Shown here: positions 54,379 through 64,000 of the stretch, one piece after another
Layout: each line of letters opens with the position of its first letter
Numbering within the stretch: the first letter of the stretch is position 1
Assembly (NCBI RefSeq): GCF_001881565.1
Contig: NZ_MPDJ01000002.1
Span: forward strand, 322,260-386,259
DNA from: Eisenbergiella tayi
GTDB taxonomy: Bacteria > Bacillota > Clostridia > Lachnospirales > Lachnospiraceae
Direction of reading: 5' to 3'
Length of the DNA: 64,000 bases
The notes under the pieces: model-generated
Told to the model about the DNA's origin: nothing
What the model saw: the letters and a program-made list of their open reading frames with translations, nothing else
The model's database searches: none
Program-made: the position numbers and the translations under genes

Positions 54379-56391
54379 TCACCCTTCTTCCATGATCAGC
54401 AGATTCCATGGCTGAACCTGCAGTCTTTCCCCCTTATCCACTTCCCTGCCGGAAAACAATTCGCGTCCTTTATGGCCGCTGCCGCATTCCTGAAGTTCCC
54501 TTGAATAATTCAGGTAATAAGTAACACGGTTTCCACTGCAGTTCCTGCCTTCTCTTATAATCAGGGGAAAATGAATTTCCTGTTTCCAGGTCCACCAGCC
54601 TTTTTCCTGCCATATTTCTGTAAGCAGAGCTTTCAGATAGGCAGGCGAGGTCATACAGCCCATATAAATACAGAGGCCTTTGCCGAATTCTTTTCTGGTG
54701 ACCGCCGCATAGGCTTTCCATGCATAATGGTCATATCCGGAAATCACCTGAGCGTCCCCATTTTCCAGAAGCTCCATAAACAGCCGGGCCTTTCTCTCTT
54801 CTTCCGAAATTTGGTATGAATCCCCCATCAATCCCACATTGACAGGCGCTGTGAACTGGTTATAGGTAATACCGAAGCATTCCTTCAGCAGATGAGGCTG
54901 GACATCCGGCCAAACCTTTACATGTTCATCGGTAAAAGCTGTTTTAAAGGTAGCCAGTACACAGCCGCCCCGGGCCGCATAATCCTTAATCCGCTGCAGG
55001 CATTCTTCCGGAGCGGAGTAAAGGGCTGGCACAAACAGCATATCGTACCGATCCAGCTCCTTTTCATCTGTACTCACAAAATCACATTCGATGTTCATTT
55101 CATACAGAGCATCATAAATCCATCTTACCACGTCATTATAATTGACTGTGTTCCCGCCGTCTGCCGGGAAGGGGAACCATTTCAGGGCTGAAAGGGCTTC
55201 ATTGCTTACCATGATGGCTGTTTTATTCTCTTTTTTCAGATGAACCAGGCTGGGGCTGAGTTCACGGAACTGCCGGCCAATGCAGCAGGCTTCACGATAA
55301 ACTGCATTTTCTTCCAGGTCATGGCTGAGAAGGCCTTTCCAGTATGTTTCGCAGGCGTTGTGAATGGAATGCCAGTGCCAGTACATAACGGAATCCGCAC
55401 CGCTGGCCAGATGGCTGAAAGCCTGCAGCCGCAGCTGGCCTTCATAGGGCGTCCATTCGGGAAAGCCCTGGGCTTCTGTTTCTATCAGTAAATAGTTATC
55501 TTTTTTCAGGGAACGGATAAGGTCGCCGCCGAAAGCAATTTCTTTACCTGTCAGCAAATCCTGTGTGGGATGGTAAATATCACAGCCGGCTATGGTTACC
55601 GCTTCGGCTGCTTTGAAATGATCCACATCGGGCTGTACTCCATGGGAATACCCTTTCCATTCAAAATCAAAATTATGAGTGATAAACTGGTCTTCCCTTT
55701 TATATTCTCCTACGATCTCCGCCTGTCTTTTCAGGAAATCCGTAACAAGCTGTCTCTGGAATTTTTCAAACTCACAGCCAAGGCTTCCGTTAATCGTACC
55801 GGTTACGCTGGGGAATTCTTCCCAGGAATTGATGCGGTTGCTCCAGTAAGCAAGGCCGAAGTCATGATTGAAGCGTTCCAGGTTTCCGTCATATTTTTTA
55901 CGGATGTATCTGACAAACATCTGCTGTACATTTTCACTGCTGGTACCGAAATGCTTGGTTTCGTTATCCAGCTGAAAACCGATGACACAGCGGTATCCCT
56001 TAACCGCCTCCATCAGTCTGCGTATGATCCGCTCCGCGAAGAATCGATAGGCAGGATGGGTGATATCCATGATCTGCCTGGCACCGTAAGGCCTTCTGCC
56101 GCTTCGATCCGTGACCATGACCTCCGGGTAAGCTTTTGCCATCCAGGCCGGTATGGCGTAGGTAGGGGTTCCCACAATAACGTAAAGGCCTTCTTTTTCA
56201 CAGGCATCCAGAACTTTGGTTACATGGGAAAAATCGAAAACACCCTCCTCCGGTTCTTCCGTACTCCATGTGGATTCCGCGATCCTGATGACGTTGATTC
56301 CAGCCTTTTTCATCATACTGATGTCTTTGTCCAGCCTTTCATAAGGCATGTATTCATCGTAATATGCTGCTCCGTATAGCAATTGATCCAT
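54379..56391 (-). CDS. Glycoside hydrolase family 42 beta-galactosidase
   Basis: 670 residues, cytoplasmic, ribosome site AGGAGG. GH42 layout: TIM barrel (1-380) with acid/base Glu in GFQLDNETK and nucleophile Glu in LLIETEAQG; a trimerisation domain (about 390-600, ALSALKWFPFPADGG); a small C-terminal beta domain. GYDEYMPYERL-like opening (YYDEYMPYERLDKD) is typical. Releases galactose from short galacto-oligosaccharides. The second beta-galactosidase in the window, of a different family from the GH35 enzyme. Confidence 0.92.
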   Translation of the reverse strand: MDQLLYGAAYYDEYMPYERLDKDISMMKKAGINVIRIAESTWSTEEPEEGVFDFSHVTKVLDACEKEGLYVIVGTPTYAIPAWMAKAYPEVMVTDRSGRRPYGARQIMDITHPAYRFFAERIIRRLMEAVKGYRCVIGFQLDNETKHFGTSSENVQQMFVRYIRKKYDGNLERFNHDFGLAYWSNRINSWEEFPSVTGTINGSLGCEFEKFQRQLVTDFLKRQAEIVGEYKREDQFITHNFDFEWKGYSHGVQPDVDHFKAAEAVTIAGCDIYHPTQDLLTGKEIAFGGDLIRSLKKDNYLLIETEAQGFPEWTPYEGQLRLQAFSHLASGADSVMYWHWHSIHNACETYWKGLLSHDLEENAVYREACCIGRQFRELSPSLVHLKKENKTAIMVSNEALSALKWFPFPADGGNTVNYNDVVRWIYDALYEMNIECDFVSTDEKELDRYDMLFVPALYSAPEECLQRIKDYAARGGCVLATFKTAFTDEHVKVWPDVQPHLLKECFGITYNQFTAPVNVGLMGDSYQISEEERKARLFMELLENGDAQVISGYDHYAWKAYAAVTRKEFGKGLCIYMGCMTSPAYLKALLTEIWQEKGWWTWKQEIHFPLIIREGRNCSGNRVTYYLNYSRELQECGSGHKGRELFSGREVDKGERLQVQPWNLLIMEEG

Positions 56392-56611
56392 GGCTCATCC
56401 TCCTGTTTTATCTGATAGTTCTATCATATAAAGGTTCGGCGGGATCCGCAAGACGGATTTATGTGGACAGGTGTCCATGTTTTTTTTAAGGGAAATTTCA
56501 ATGGTTCATTTTCCACATGCATATGCAGTCTGTAATGTAAATAGCTTAAATGGTCACGCAGTACGTAACCATTTGAAAATTTATGATAACAATACAGCCC
56601 TAAATAATTCT

Positions 56612-58003
56612 TTAGTCTGTAAAGTCTATTGACGGTGAATATGAGCAGGATTTTCGTTGTTCAAAATCGTATTCATATAAAATACATCTACCAAAACCCA
56701 TTGAATTTTGCCCTAAGAAAAACATGAATGCATTGGGAGCAGAAGCAAAAATATGCAGTACTGCCTGCCGCTCTTTAGTAGTTCTTTGCGATATGGCATT
56801 ATAAACTGCATTAGCAAGAATTGCTGCATGATTTCCATCCACTGTTGAAAAATTTGTAGTACCGCCTTCACTTGGAGTACAATTAATAATACGCCCAATT
56901 GTCAGATTGTTCTCTTTAATAAAATCAATCACATCTTTGTGAATATTGCGAGTAACATTTAGAATTAATGCAGTGTCATATTGATTTTCACTAAACGTTT
57001 CATATAATATATCCCAATTACAATAATTTCTTTTAGATGATAGGTTTACATCCCACAATTCAATCCCCTTCGTTGCTGTTTTTTGCATTGGAAAGATGTT
57101 GATACCCATTTTACTATTGAATATTCTTCCTGCTGCAAAAGCTATGGATGTATGGGTATCTAAATATATTTGATAGGCCTGTTTTTTACTTGTAGTCTCG
57201 AATAAAAATTCTTTCAGTTTTTCATAAACATCATTATTCCAATTATATTCATCCTTAATTTTGCGGTCATCAAACATGTCAGTTAATGACAAGCAACACT
57301 CTGTCTCTTCCTCAATGGCTCCGCTTTCACAGATAAAGCTTTTTACCCCAATAGATATTCTTTCAGGTGTATAGCTATCAGCGACAAGAGTAATGCGTTT
57401 TTGCAGCTCTTCATCAAATTCTTTTCTATCAATACCCTTACCATGTGTTGACGAAATCATTTGATCATTTACGGTTGCCGATGCAATAAGGTCGATCTGG
57501 TCAAATGTCAGTACATTTTTGCTGTACGAAACATAGCGAAGCAAAGATGCGACAACAATCGTATGCAATATATTTACATCATATGGAAGACGTGAAAACG
57601 ATATTTCTTTATCTTTAATAATATTTATATCAAACCCTATTAATGCTTTTTCCGCTTTAGCATCTAATTCTCCCTGGTAAAATTTGTCTATAGAATTAAT
57701 AAATGTAATTGCATTATCATCACACTGACCAATTAAAAAAAGTTCAAATTTGGCCGAACCTACATCGTCACGAATAAGATCACTTAGCCATGTTTGTATT
57801 GAACTTTTGCTAAAAGTATTAATTGTTGATTTCACCTGAATACTTTTAATAATTCTGCCATTTTCTTCTAATGCAATATCAACTTTATCATCATTCGACT
57901 TTAATTCTATATAAATTTTATCCCAATTTTTCTGACACAACGCTTCAAGAACGGAAGCAAATGCCTGATATAAAAAACCTCTTGATGCTTCTTTTCCTCC
58001 CAA
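56612..58003 (-). CDS. Cap4-like nuclease-SAVED anti-phage effector (orphan)
   Basis: About 463 residues. The N-terminal 200 resemble the DUF4297/Cap4 PD-(D/E)XK nuclease: GGKEASRGFLYQAF, then Glu in IYIELKSNDD, Asp in KVDIAL, and the QVKS motif. The C-terminal 220 or so look like a SAVED cyclic-nucleotide sensor: DTHTSIAFAAGRIFN, then FPMQKTATKGIELWDV, and HIFASAPNAFMFFLGQN ending in ILYEYDFE. In CBASS, such proteins degrade DNA when a cyclic oligonucleotide made by a CD-NTase binds SAVED. No CD-NTase is encoded here. TTG 58003 with AGAGG eight bases upstream gives a family-like start; ATG 58084 adds a hydrophobic extension and has no ribosome site. AT-rich, next to the CRISPR array. Confidence 0.82.
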   Translation of the reverse strand: MGGKEASRGFLYQAFASVLEALCQKNWDKIYIELKSNDDKVDIALEENGRIIKSIQVKSTINTFSKSSIQTWLSDLIRDDVGSAKFELFLIGQCDDNAITFINSIDKFYQGELDAKAEKALIGFDINIIKDKEISFSRLPYDVNILHTIVVASLLRYVSYSKNVLTFDQIDLIASATVNDQMISSTHGKGIDRKEFDEELQKRITLVADSYTPERISIGVKSFICESGAIEEETECCLSLTDMFDDRKIKDEYNWNNDVYEKLKEFLFETTSKKQAYQIYLDTHTSIAFAAGRIFNSKMGINIFPMQKTATKGIELWDVNLSSKRNYCNWDILYETFSENQYDTALILNVTRNIHKDVIDFIKENNLTIGRIINCTPSEGGTTNFSTVDGNHAAILANAVYNAISQRTTKERQAVLHIFASAPNAFMFFLGQNSMGFGRCILYEYDFEQRKSCSYSPSIDFTD

Positions 58004-58252
58004 AATTCCAACCTCTTTTATCTTTATATGGAATAGTACACCTTCTGCTGCGCTTAGCAAGAGAATTATGAACTGGCTCAACATGGCCTTTTGATGTACT
58101 CTTTCCTACAGATTGTGAAATATACTTCTTATATATTTGGCTATGGTCATTTCTTTTCTCAACATATATTCAATATTTCAATCCATATTTTCATCTGTCT
58201 TTCCATCTAATATTATATTGTATATAAGTTCGATATATCATTTGATATCCAT

Positions 58253-60259
58253 ATTCCAATCCACGAGGCTGCATAAGCCTCGACTCATTGCAGTTGCAAA
58301 GTATTATGTGGATAAATGATTTCAATCCACGAGGCTACATAAGCCTCGACGCAGGCGCCGTGCATCATACGGCAAGTCTTTTTATTTCAATCCACGAGGC
58401 TACATAAGCCTCGACTCCTGCAGTTCTGCATCTGACAGTCCACGGATCTATTTCAATCCACGAGGCTACGTAAGCCTTGACGAAATCAAAGATGCTTAGA
58501 AAATCCTCATGGTCATTTCAATCCACGAGGCTACATAAGCCTCGACAAAAGTTGTACAAGTAGATGGAGTGAATATTAAAATTTCAATCCACGAGGCTAC
58601 GTAAGCCTCGACTACGCGTAATCTGGATTGTTTTGTAAGTATCATTATTTCAATCCACGAAGCCGCAAAGGCTTCGACAGCGGGTAATTATTATGTGTAT
58701 CGTGCATCTGCTATTTCAATCCACGAAGCCGTATAGGCTTCGACTGTTGAGGTAAGTAAATGGCATACACCTAAAACATTTCAATCCACGAAACCGTATA
58801 GGCTTCGACGATATAAAAACAGCTACAACCGGTATTGACGAACTATTTCAATCCACGAAGCCGCATAGGCTTCGACCTTGATTTTGAACATTTAATACAT
58901 ACGTATGATAATTTCAATCCACGAAACTGCATAGGCTTCGACGCGAGAGACGAACTCATTAAAGCAGGGTTGATAATTCAATCCACGAAGCTACGTAAGC
59001 CTCGACATCTATCTGCTCCTGCAGGTCCTCTATTTTCAGAAATTTCAATCCACGAGGCTACGTAAGCCTCGACTGTCATGTTGGCAAAACTTACAATGAC
59101 GGTCGTATTTCAATCCACGAGGCTGCGTAAGCCTCGACGTTCTCAGCCAGGAGAAGGACGATGCAGTAAAGGCTATTTCAATCCACGAGGCTGCGTAAGC
59201 CTCGACAAGTACAAATCTTTTTTCACTTGATGGATTTGAGATTTCAATCCACGAGGCTGCGTAAGCCTCGACCAGACGAACAATTCAATGATATGTCTGC
59301 AAACCAATTTCAATCCACGAGGCTGCGTAAGCCTCGACAGAGCAGCTGCCTGCAGGGTTTTATGTGGATGGATTTCAATCCACGAGGCTGCGTAAGCCTC
59401 GACGGCGATGCAAAATACCACTTTACACATTCCGTGCATTTCAATCCACGAGGCTACGTAAGCCTCGACAGAATTCAATTTTACAGTCACGGTACAAGGA
59501 GAAATTTCAATCCACGAGGCTACGTAAGCCTCGACCTTCTGGAGCACCGTGTATCATGCTGTATATAGAATTTCAATCCACGAGGCTACGTAAGCCTCGA
59601 CGCTTCACAGATATCCACAAAATAATTGTCATTATATTTCAATCCACGAGGCTACGTAAGCCTCGACCGGTGTTAAATTCTTAAAGTTATACTTTCCCTT
59701 TATTTCAATCCACGAGGCTACGTAAGCCTCGACATCCAAAAGCTCCCACTATGTATCAAGTTAATAATTTCAATCCACGAGGCTACGTAAGCCTCGACCC
59801 AATACGATTAACAATTATTACACCACAAATGATTTCAATCCACGAGGCTACGTAAGCCTCGACGCCATGGAGCTTACGACAGCCCCGATATCCCAAGATT
59901 TCAATCCACGAGGCTACGTAAGCCTCGACAAGCAACTGGATTAAAGGACTCTCCAAACCTACGATTTCAATCCACGAGGCTACGTAAGCCTCGACCGTAC
60001 AGAAAACCTATGATATGGTGATTACTGGTATTTCAATCCACGAGGCTACGTAAGCCTCGACGGCAATAAGGGAGGCAATTTTATGACAAGAAAAATTTCA
60101 ATCCACGAGGCTACGTAAGCCTCGACGCTGATAACCAGTTCCGCCAACATTCCACACCGCATTTCAATCCACGAGGCTACGTAAGCCTCGACAAAACTGA
60201 TTCGGAGAAGTTGACCGACATCGACAAATTTCAATCCACGAGGCTACGTAAGCCTCGAC
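58253..60259 (-). CRISPR. CRISPR array 1, type I-C-like, 31 repeats
   Basis: 31 repeats of 32 bp and 30 spacers of 33-35 bp. In crRNA sense (minus strand) the repeat starts GTCGAGGC, has a stem GAGGCT/AGCCTC around a 5-nt loop, and ends GTGGATTGAAAT, the form of type I-C repeats. Degenerate repeats are at the left, so the leader is on the right (60260 onward) and transcription is leftward. Repeats 7-11 (58647-58942) use a different stem, GAAGCC/GGCTTC. Loop sequences vary between TACGT, TATGT and TACGC versions. No cas genes are in the window. Confidence 0.97.
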
Positions 60260-60480
60260 AGCAAAAACATTCAAAAAAACATAAAGATTTAGACTACAAA
60301 TATAACTTTTACACAAATATTTCTAAATACCTTTATATGATAAACCATCAAAACATTTATGTCCATAATATTTAAGCACTTTTTTGGTGCGAATCCCCCG
60401 GTAATTTCATGTGCACTATACATTCGCACCTTGCTTATCTCTCTCTTAAAACTGTAAACTGCTTTTGCTTTTACTATATA
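60260..60480 (-). promoter_or_regulatory. Leader of CRISPR array 1
   Basis: AT-rich sequence abutting the intact, leader-proximal repeat. It contains an inverted repeat GGTGCGAAT (60386-60394) / ATTCGCACC (60422-60430) around CACATGAAATTACCGGG on the minus strand, which resembles known type I-C leaders. Such sites support spacer integration and transcription of the array. Confidence 0.65.
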
Positions 60481-60981
60481 AAACAAATAACACTGATTTT
60501 TCTACTCACATATTACATAATAAATGATACAAATAATACTTTTTACTTAGTATTACTGAATAACCACATAGATAAATCAAGAAAATGATCCCCAGTATAC
60601 TAAAAAATATCTATATCGTGTATGTTTGTCCTAAACATATAAAATTAATCTCCATATTTATCAAACAAATAATTACATTTATTTTTAGTTCTGTTTTTAA
60701 GGGTAATAAGCAATCAAATATTCGTTTGTATCTATCAGATATAACGCTAATGAAATATTACAGTCTTAATGAATTAAATATTTCCAGTTTCCTATACATA
60801 AACTCAAGGTCTGATGAGTATTCCACCTTATGCCAAAACAGTCATTCCTCTATACACCTTATTTGCTTTACAGGATATTTTTCTTTAGCACCACTATCGC
60901 CTTAACACAATTCCTTTTATCCCACAAAATACCTTCATCATATCAGTCAGCAAAGAGAGTTCTTAAGATCTACACATCAAT
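60481..60981. other. AT-rich intergenic region without a supported gene
   Basis: Frames at 60585-60905 (plus) and 60289-60486 (minus) have no ribosome sites and low-complexity products. No repeat or RNA is recognised. Confidence 0.5.
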
Positions 60982-62288
60982 CTATTTCTCGTTGATTTTC
61001 CAGTATCCCTTACGATCTGAACCAATTCTTATTATTTTTCCACTTTCACGCAATCTTTTTACTATACGACTTATTTTTCTCATGCTAAAAGAAGAAAGTA
61101 TACTTAATTCTTTTGCTGTGATATTCGGTTGTTCCATTAACATTTTTAACACCAATTTTTCATCGCCATTTTCATTGCCATTTTCATCGCCATTAAAACT
61201 CTTTCCATTATTCATCACTTTATCAAACGGAAATACAGCCTTGATAAAATGCTCTGAAATCTGAAATATGCTTTTATCATATGCTTTCAATATTCGACTC
61301 ATGCCAGAGCCCAACTGTTCTACAAATCCTAGATCTTTAAATACACGCATAAGTTCTCGATTTCTTGGCATACTGGAACAACTGAAAAAATCTTCTTCAC
61401 TTTGACCAGGTATTAAACCACCATAAGAAGTCATGACAATTCGATTATTAAATATCTCAAAAACCGGCGGTATTTCATGGGTAAAATCATTGTGGACGAT
61501 ACAATTTACGATTGCCTCTCGCATTGCCACTGGTTCAACAAGATTTTTTTCAATTCTTTTAGTACTGGTCACTTTCGCATAGGTTACATTTTCTATTTTC
61601 AACTTTTCCAGTACACTGTAAGTTGCTTTGATTAGTGAACAATAACCATATTCTTCATTTTCAATTAAATCCACTTTATCTGAACCTGCATACTTGGCAA
61701 CTTTTATAGAAACACCGTTTTCATCCGCAAGTAGATAAGCAATATAATTAAATTTTCCATCCGGTGTTAAGAGTTCCAAACTATTAGCAAATTGCTTATT
61801 CAATTCTAATCCACGTTCCTGATAGTATATTTTCAGTTGTGCAAACTTTAAATCCTGCCGTGGTGAGGATATATTACGAAGTGTCGTATGGATACGTCTT
61901 GCATACAGATCATCAATCATTGCAGTGGTCATTGGCTGACTTGAAGTTCCAATTCTTGTATAGCATCCACTTGGTGACATTCCTTTTGCTTTAATATAAT
62001 ATGGCTTTTCCAGACCACTGGATATTATTATTTTAATAACAGTCATATTCTCCACGGCCTCTGTTACAATATCAAATAACCCCAGCGTAGAGGGTAAAAT
62101 ATTGTTTTTAATACGATCCGCAATTTTTAATTGCGTCGTATCCAAGTCTACTATACCAGTTGGATGCCCATCATTATCCAAACCGATATACAAAATACCA
62201 CCCTCTTGATTATTCAAAAATGCCACTATTTCTTTTCCAATTTGTCATTCAATTCGCTTTTGAACTCAATTCGATTGCTTTCCCGCAC
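60982..62288 (-). pseudogene. AlbA_2/RecG-like ATP-binding protein, frameshifted near its start
   Basis: The main frame (60982-62226, 414 residues) starts abruptly at AFLNNQEGGILYIG, the middle of the AlbA_2 (divergent AAA) domain. The missing N-terminus lies just upstream in another frame: after GGGAGG, a GTG at 62286-62288 reads VRESNRIEFKSELNDKLEK and then hits a stop. One extra A in the run at about 62233-62238 would join the two into the usual family sequence. The rest is intact: a GHKL/RecG-like segment (AMREAIVNCIVHNDF, QLGSGMSRI) and a C-terminal winged helix (ISRIVKRLRESGKI). Either a real disrupted gene or an assembly error in an A run. Possible role in regulation or defence. Confidence 0.8.
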
Positions 62289-62372
62289 CACAACACCTCC
62301 CTTAAATTATAACATATTCAATCTTCGTAAATTAATTACATATGTATTCTACCAATAATAAAAATAAAATTA

Positions 62373-62696
62373 CTAATAACTAAGCCTTTGCTGTATAAAT
62401 TCAACATATTCTCTTAATTCATCAGAAAATTCTTCTAAGTCATCAAAGGTAATTACTCTCTCATTGATAAGTCGAACCAGATCAAATACCATGTCCTTTT
62501 TTCTTAATTCTATACTTACCCCAGGAGATACCTTATCCTGTTTGATACGCTTTTCCATTCTCCAGAATTTTGTAGATGCAGGTTCGTCACCATTCAGATA
62601 ATCGACATATTCTTTTATTAGCTTTTCCATATAAGCTTCCTGCCAACCTGCTATCTTTTCCCTATATAGTAACCAATCTTTTTTTGAAGGTTCCAT
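62373..62696 (-). CDS. Small acidic-basic helical protein, unknown
   Basis: 107 residues, no signal or membrane segment. Start MEPSKKDWLLYREKIAGWQE; the middle WRMEKRIKQDKVSPGV is basic; the end (VITFDDLEEFSDELREYV) is acidic and helical. Similar short proteins occur widely in Lachnospiraceae but I know of no assigned function. The ribosome site before ATG 62696 is weak (AAAAGGGATGAGTT). It lies between two CRISPR arrays. Confidence 0.65.
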   Translation of the reverse strand: MEPSKKDWLLYREKIAGWQEAYMEKLIKEYVDYLNGDEPASTKFWRMEKRIKQDKVSPGVSIELRKKDMVFDLVRLINERVITFDDLEEFSDELREYVEFIQQRLSY

Positions 62697-63035
62697 AACT
62701 CATCCCTTTTCTATACTTTTCCTACAATTGTTTGATCTTCCCATATTTTATAACATGGCTCATATAATACTTTAAATAACTCAGATATTTACACAAATAA
62801 TTTATGCACACTTTTTAGTTTAAATCAAAATACTTATTTTTTCATACTATAAATTACCTTAAAATGCTTCAACACAACTGTTATTACCTCCACAATATCT
62901 TCTGTTGGAAGCTTTCTCGGATGTTACAATTTTTTCATAGCATTGTGACAACATAAGCAGCGTTGTTCCTCCAAACTCAACACGATGTTATATAAACTTT
63001 GACATACAATAAATAATGTCTGTACCAGTCATGCA
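62697..63035. other. AT-rich region left of CRISPR array 2
   Basis: No open frame of note on either strand. By orientation this is the trailer side of array 2. Nothing else recognised. Confidence 0.5.
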
Positions 63036-64000
63036 ATTTTAATTTACAAGGCTATGTAAGCCTCGATGACAATACGATGAAAAAAGAAAAATTATTAAGA
63101 AAATTTCAATTCACGAGGCTGCGTAAGCCTCAACTGTTCAAACTCAGGAGTCACAATAAAATCAGAAGATTTCAATCCACAAGGCTACATAAGCCTCGAT
63201 TGGATAAGGCTGCCGCCCAGATGAAGGATGATGTATTTCAATCCACGAGGCTACGTAAGCCTCGACTACTCCACCTTTTCTTTTGGTACTATCGGAAGAA
63301 TTTCAATCCACGAGGCTACGTAAGCCTCGACGATAGGAATGGTTTATCTGATGCTTGTGATACAATTTCAATCCACGAGGCTACATAAGCCTCGACTATT
63401 ACTGATTGGGTCAATGAACAGAAAATGGATATTTCAATCCACGAGGCTACATAAGCCTCGACTTCAATGTCTTTAATAATATATTTTGCAGCAGAGATTT
63501 CAATCCACGAGGCTACATAAGCCTCGACTTCTTCCTCTTTCTTCAATCTATAATTGTTAAATTTCAATCCACGAGGCTACATAAGCCTCGACCCAACTGT
63601 AGGGCTCGCTTTAATCCCTGTGTTTATTTCAATCCACGAGACTACATAAGCCTCGACTAGTGCGGTCCGCGTATCAGAGCTAACTGCATTATTTCAATCC
63701 ACGAGGCTACATAAGCCTCGACCACCGCTTGGCACCGCTGGCGCTTAATTTCGCATATTTCAATCCACGAGGCTACATAAGCCTCGACAAATATTGGCCT
63801 GTTAGATTAGCTGCATTTTTACATTTCAATCCACGAGGCTACATAAGCCTCGACCCTGCATTTCCCCGAGTTCATGCAATTCTTTAAATTTCAATCCACG
63901 AGGCTACATAAGCCTCGACGTAATAGCGTATCTGGCAATGGTACAGACAGCGCATTTCAATCCACGAGGCTACATAAGCCTCGACGGTGTATGTATGCAC
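63036..64000 (-). CRISPR. CRISPR array 2, same repeat, 15 repeats to window edge
   Basis: Repeats begin at 63036, 63103, 63169, 63235, 63300, 63365, 63431, 63497, 63561, 63626, 63691, 63757, 63823, 63888 and 63954; a partial spacer runs to 64000. The first three (left) are degenerate, so this is the trailer end and the leader lies beyond the right edge. Most repeats carry the loop TATGT in crRNA sense, whereas array 1 mostly has TACGT. Same orientation as array 1. Confidence 0.96.

Noticed and set aside
58835..60234. Several frames inside CRISPR array 1 with repeated FQSTRLRKPR or VEAYVASWIE peptides
   Set aside because: They are translations of the CRISPR repeat, not genes.
60585..60905. 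106-codon frame between the leader and the AlbA_2 gene
   Set aside because: No ribosome site, codon use driven by AT content, no motif.
63077..63567. Frames inside CRISPR array 2
   Set aside because: Same repeat-derived peptides.

Overview
The window looks like chromosome of a Gram-positive gut anaerobe of the Lachnospiraceae / Clostridium cluster XIVa type. This is inferred from gene families (DUF4317, Lpl-type sugar transporters, GH35 and GH42 beta-galactosidases, CnaB and InlB-type surface proteins, a BTAD regulator), strong AGGAGG ribosome sites and the type I-C CRISPR repeat. No 16S gene is present, so the species cannot be named.

Left part (1-30.7 kb) is mostly ordinary chromosome. 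It holds an Rpn-family nuclease gene whose 3' end runs into an IS-like terminus, tRNA-Thr, a GT-C membrane glycosyltransferase, a marR-regulated heterodimeric ABC exporter with a giant palindrome in its leader, a class Ia ribonucleotide reductase (nrdAB) with NrdR-like boxes, a galactoside uptake and hydrolysis operon (HTH, two permeases, binding protein, GH35), and a metallophosphoesterase. A vitamin B6 block follows (pdxS, pdxT, an ECF S component, a B6-vitamer kinase) with PdxR-like operator half-sites. Then come DUF4317, a KdpDE-like two-component system, a flavin reductase, and an envelope-stress type operon (PadR, DUF1700, DUF4097, PspC).

Centre (30.9-52.7 kb) is the most striking region. 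Four tandem units on the minus strand each start with the same promoter: two GTWAC-containing heptamers 12 bp apart, 9 bp upstream of TATACT. In each unit a small protein gene with a conserved TWQG core (66-69 residues from an internal ribosome site) or its remnant follows. Three units then carry a very large surface protein (1136 aa; 2358 aa with 15 CnaB domains; about 2540 aa split by a frameshift) and end in a terminator. Directly upstream lies a BTAD/SARP-like activator gene with its own canonical promoter. The geometry is close to that of SARP-activated promoters, so I propose that this regulator drives the whole array. The three proteins share signal peptides, VLGE linkers and a non-canonical anchor (GxGTGD instead of LPxTG).

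Right part (52.8-64 kb) has a VOC protein, an XRE/DUF5680 regulator, a GH42 beta-galactosidase operon and then an AT-rich defence region. That region contains an orphan Cap4-like nuclease-SAVED effector with no cyclase nearby, a 31-repeat type I-C CRISPR array with an internal block of repeats showing compensatory stem changes, its leader, a frameshifted AlbA_2-type gene, a small unknown gene, and a second array that runs off the right edge. No cas genes are in the window; by orientation they would be expected beyond 64 kb.
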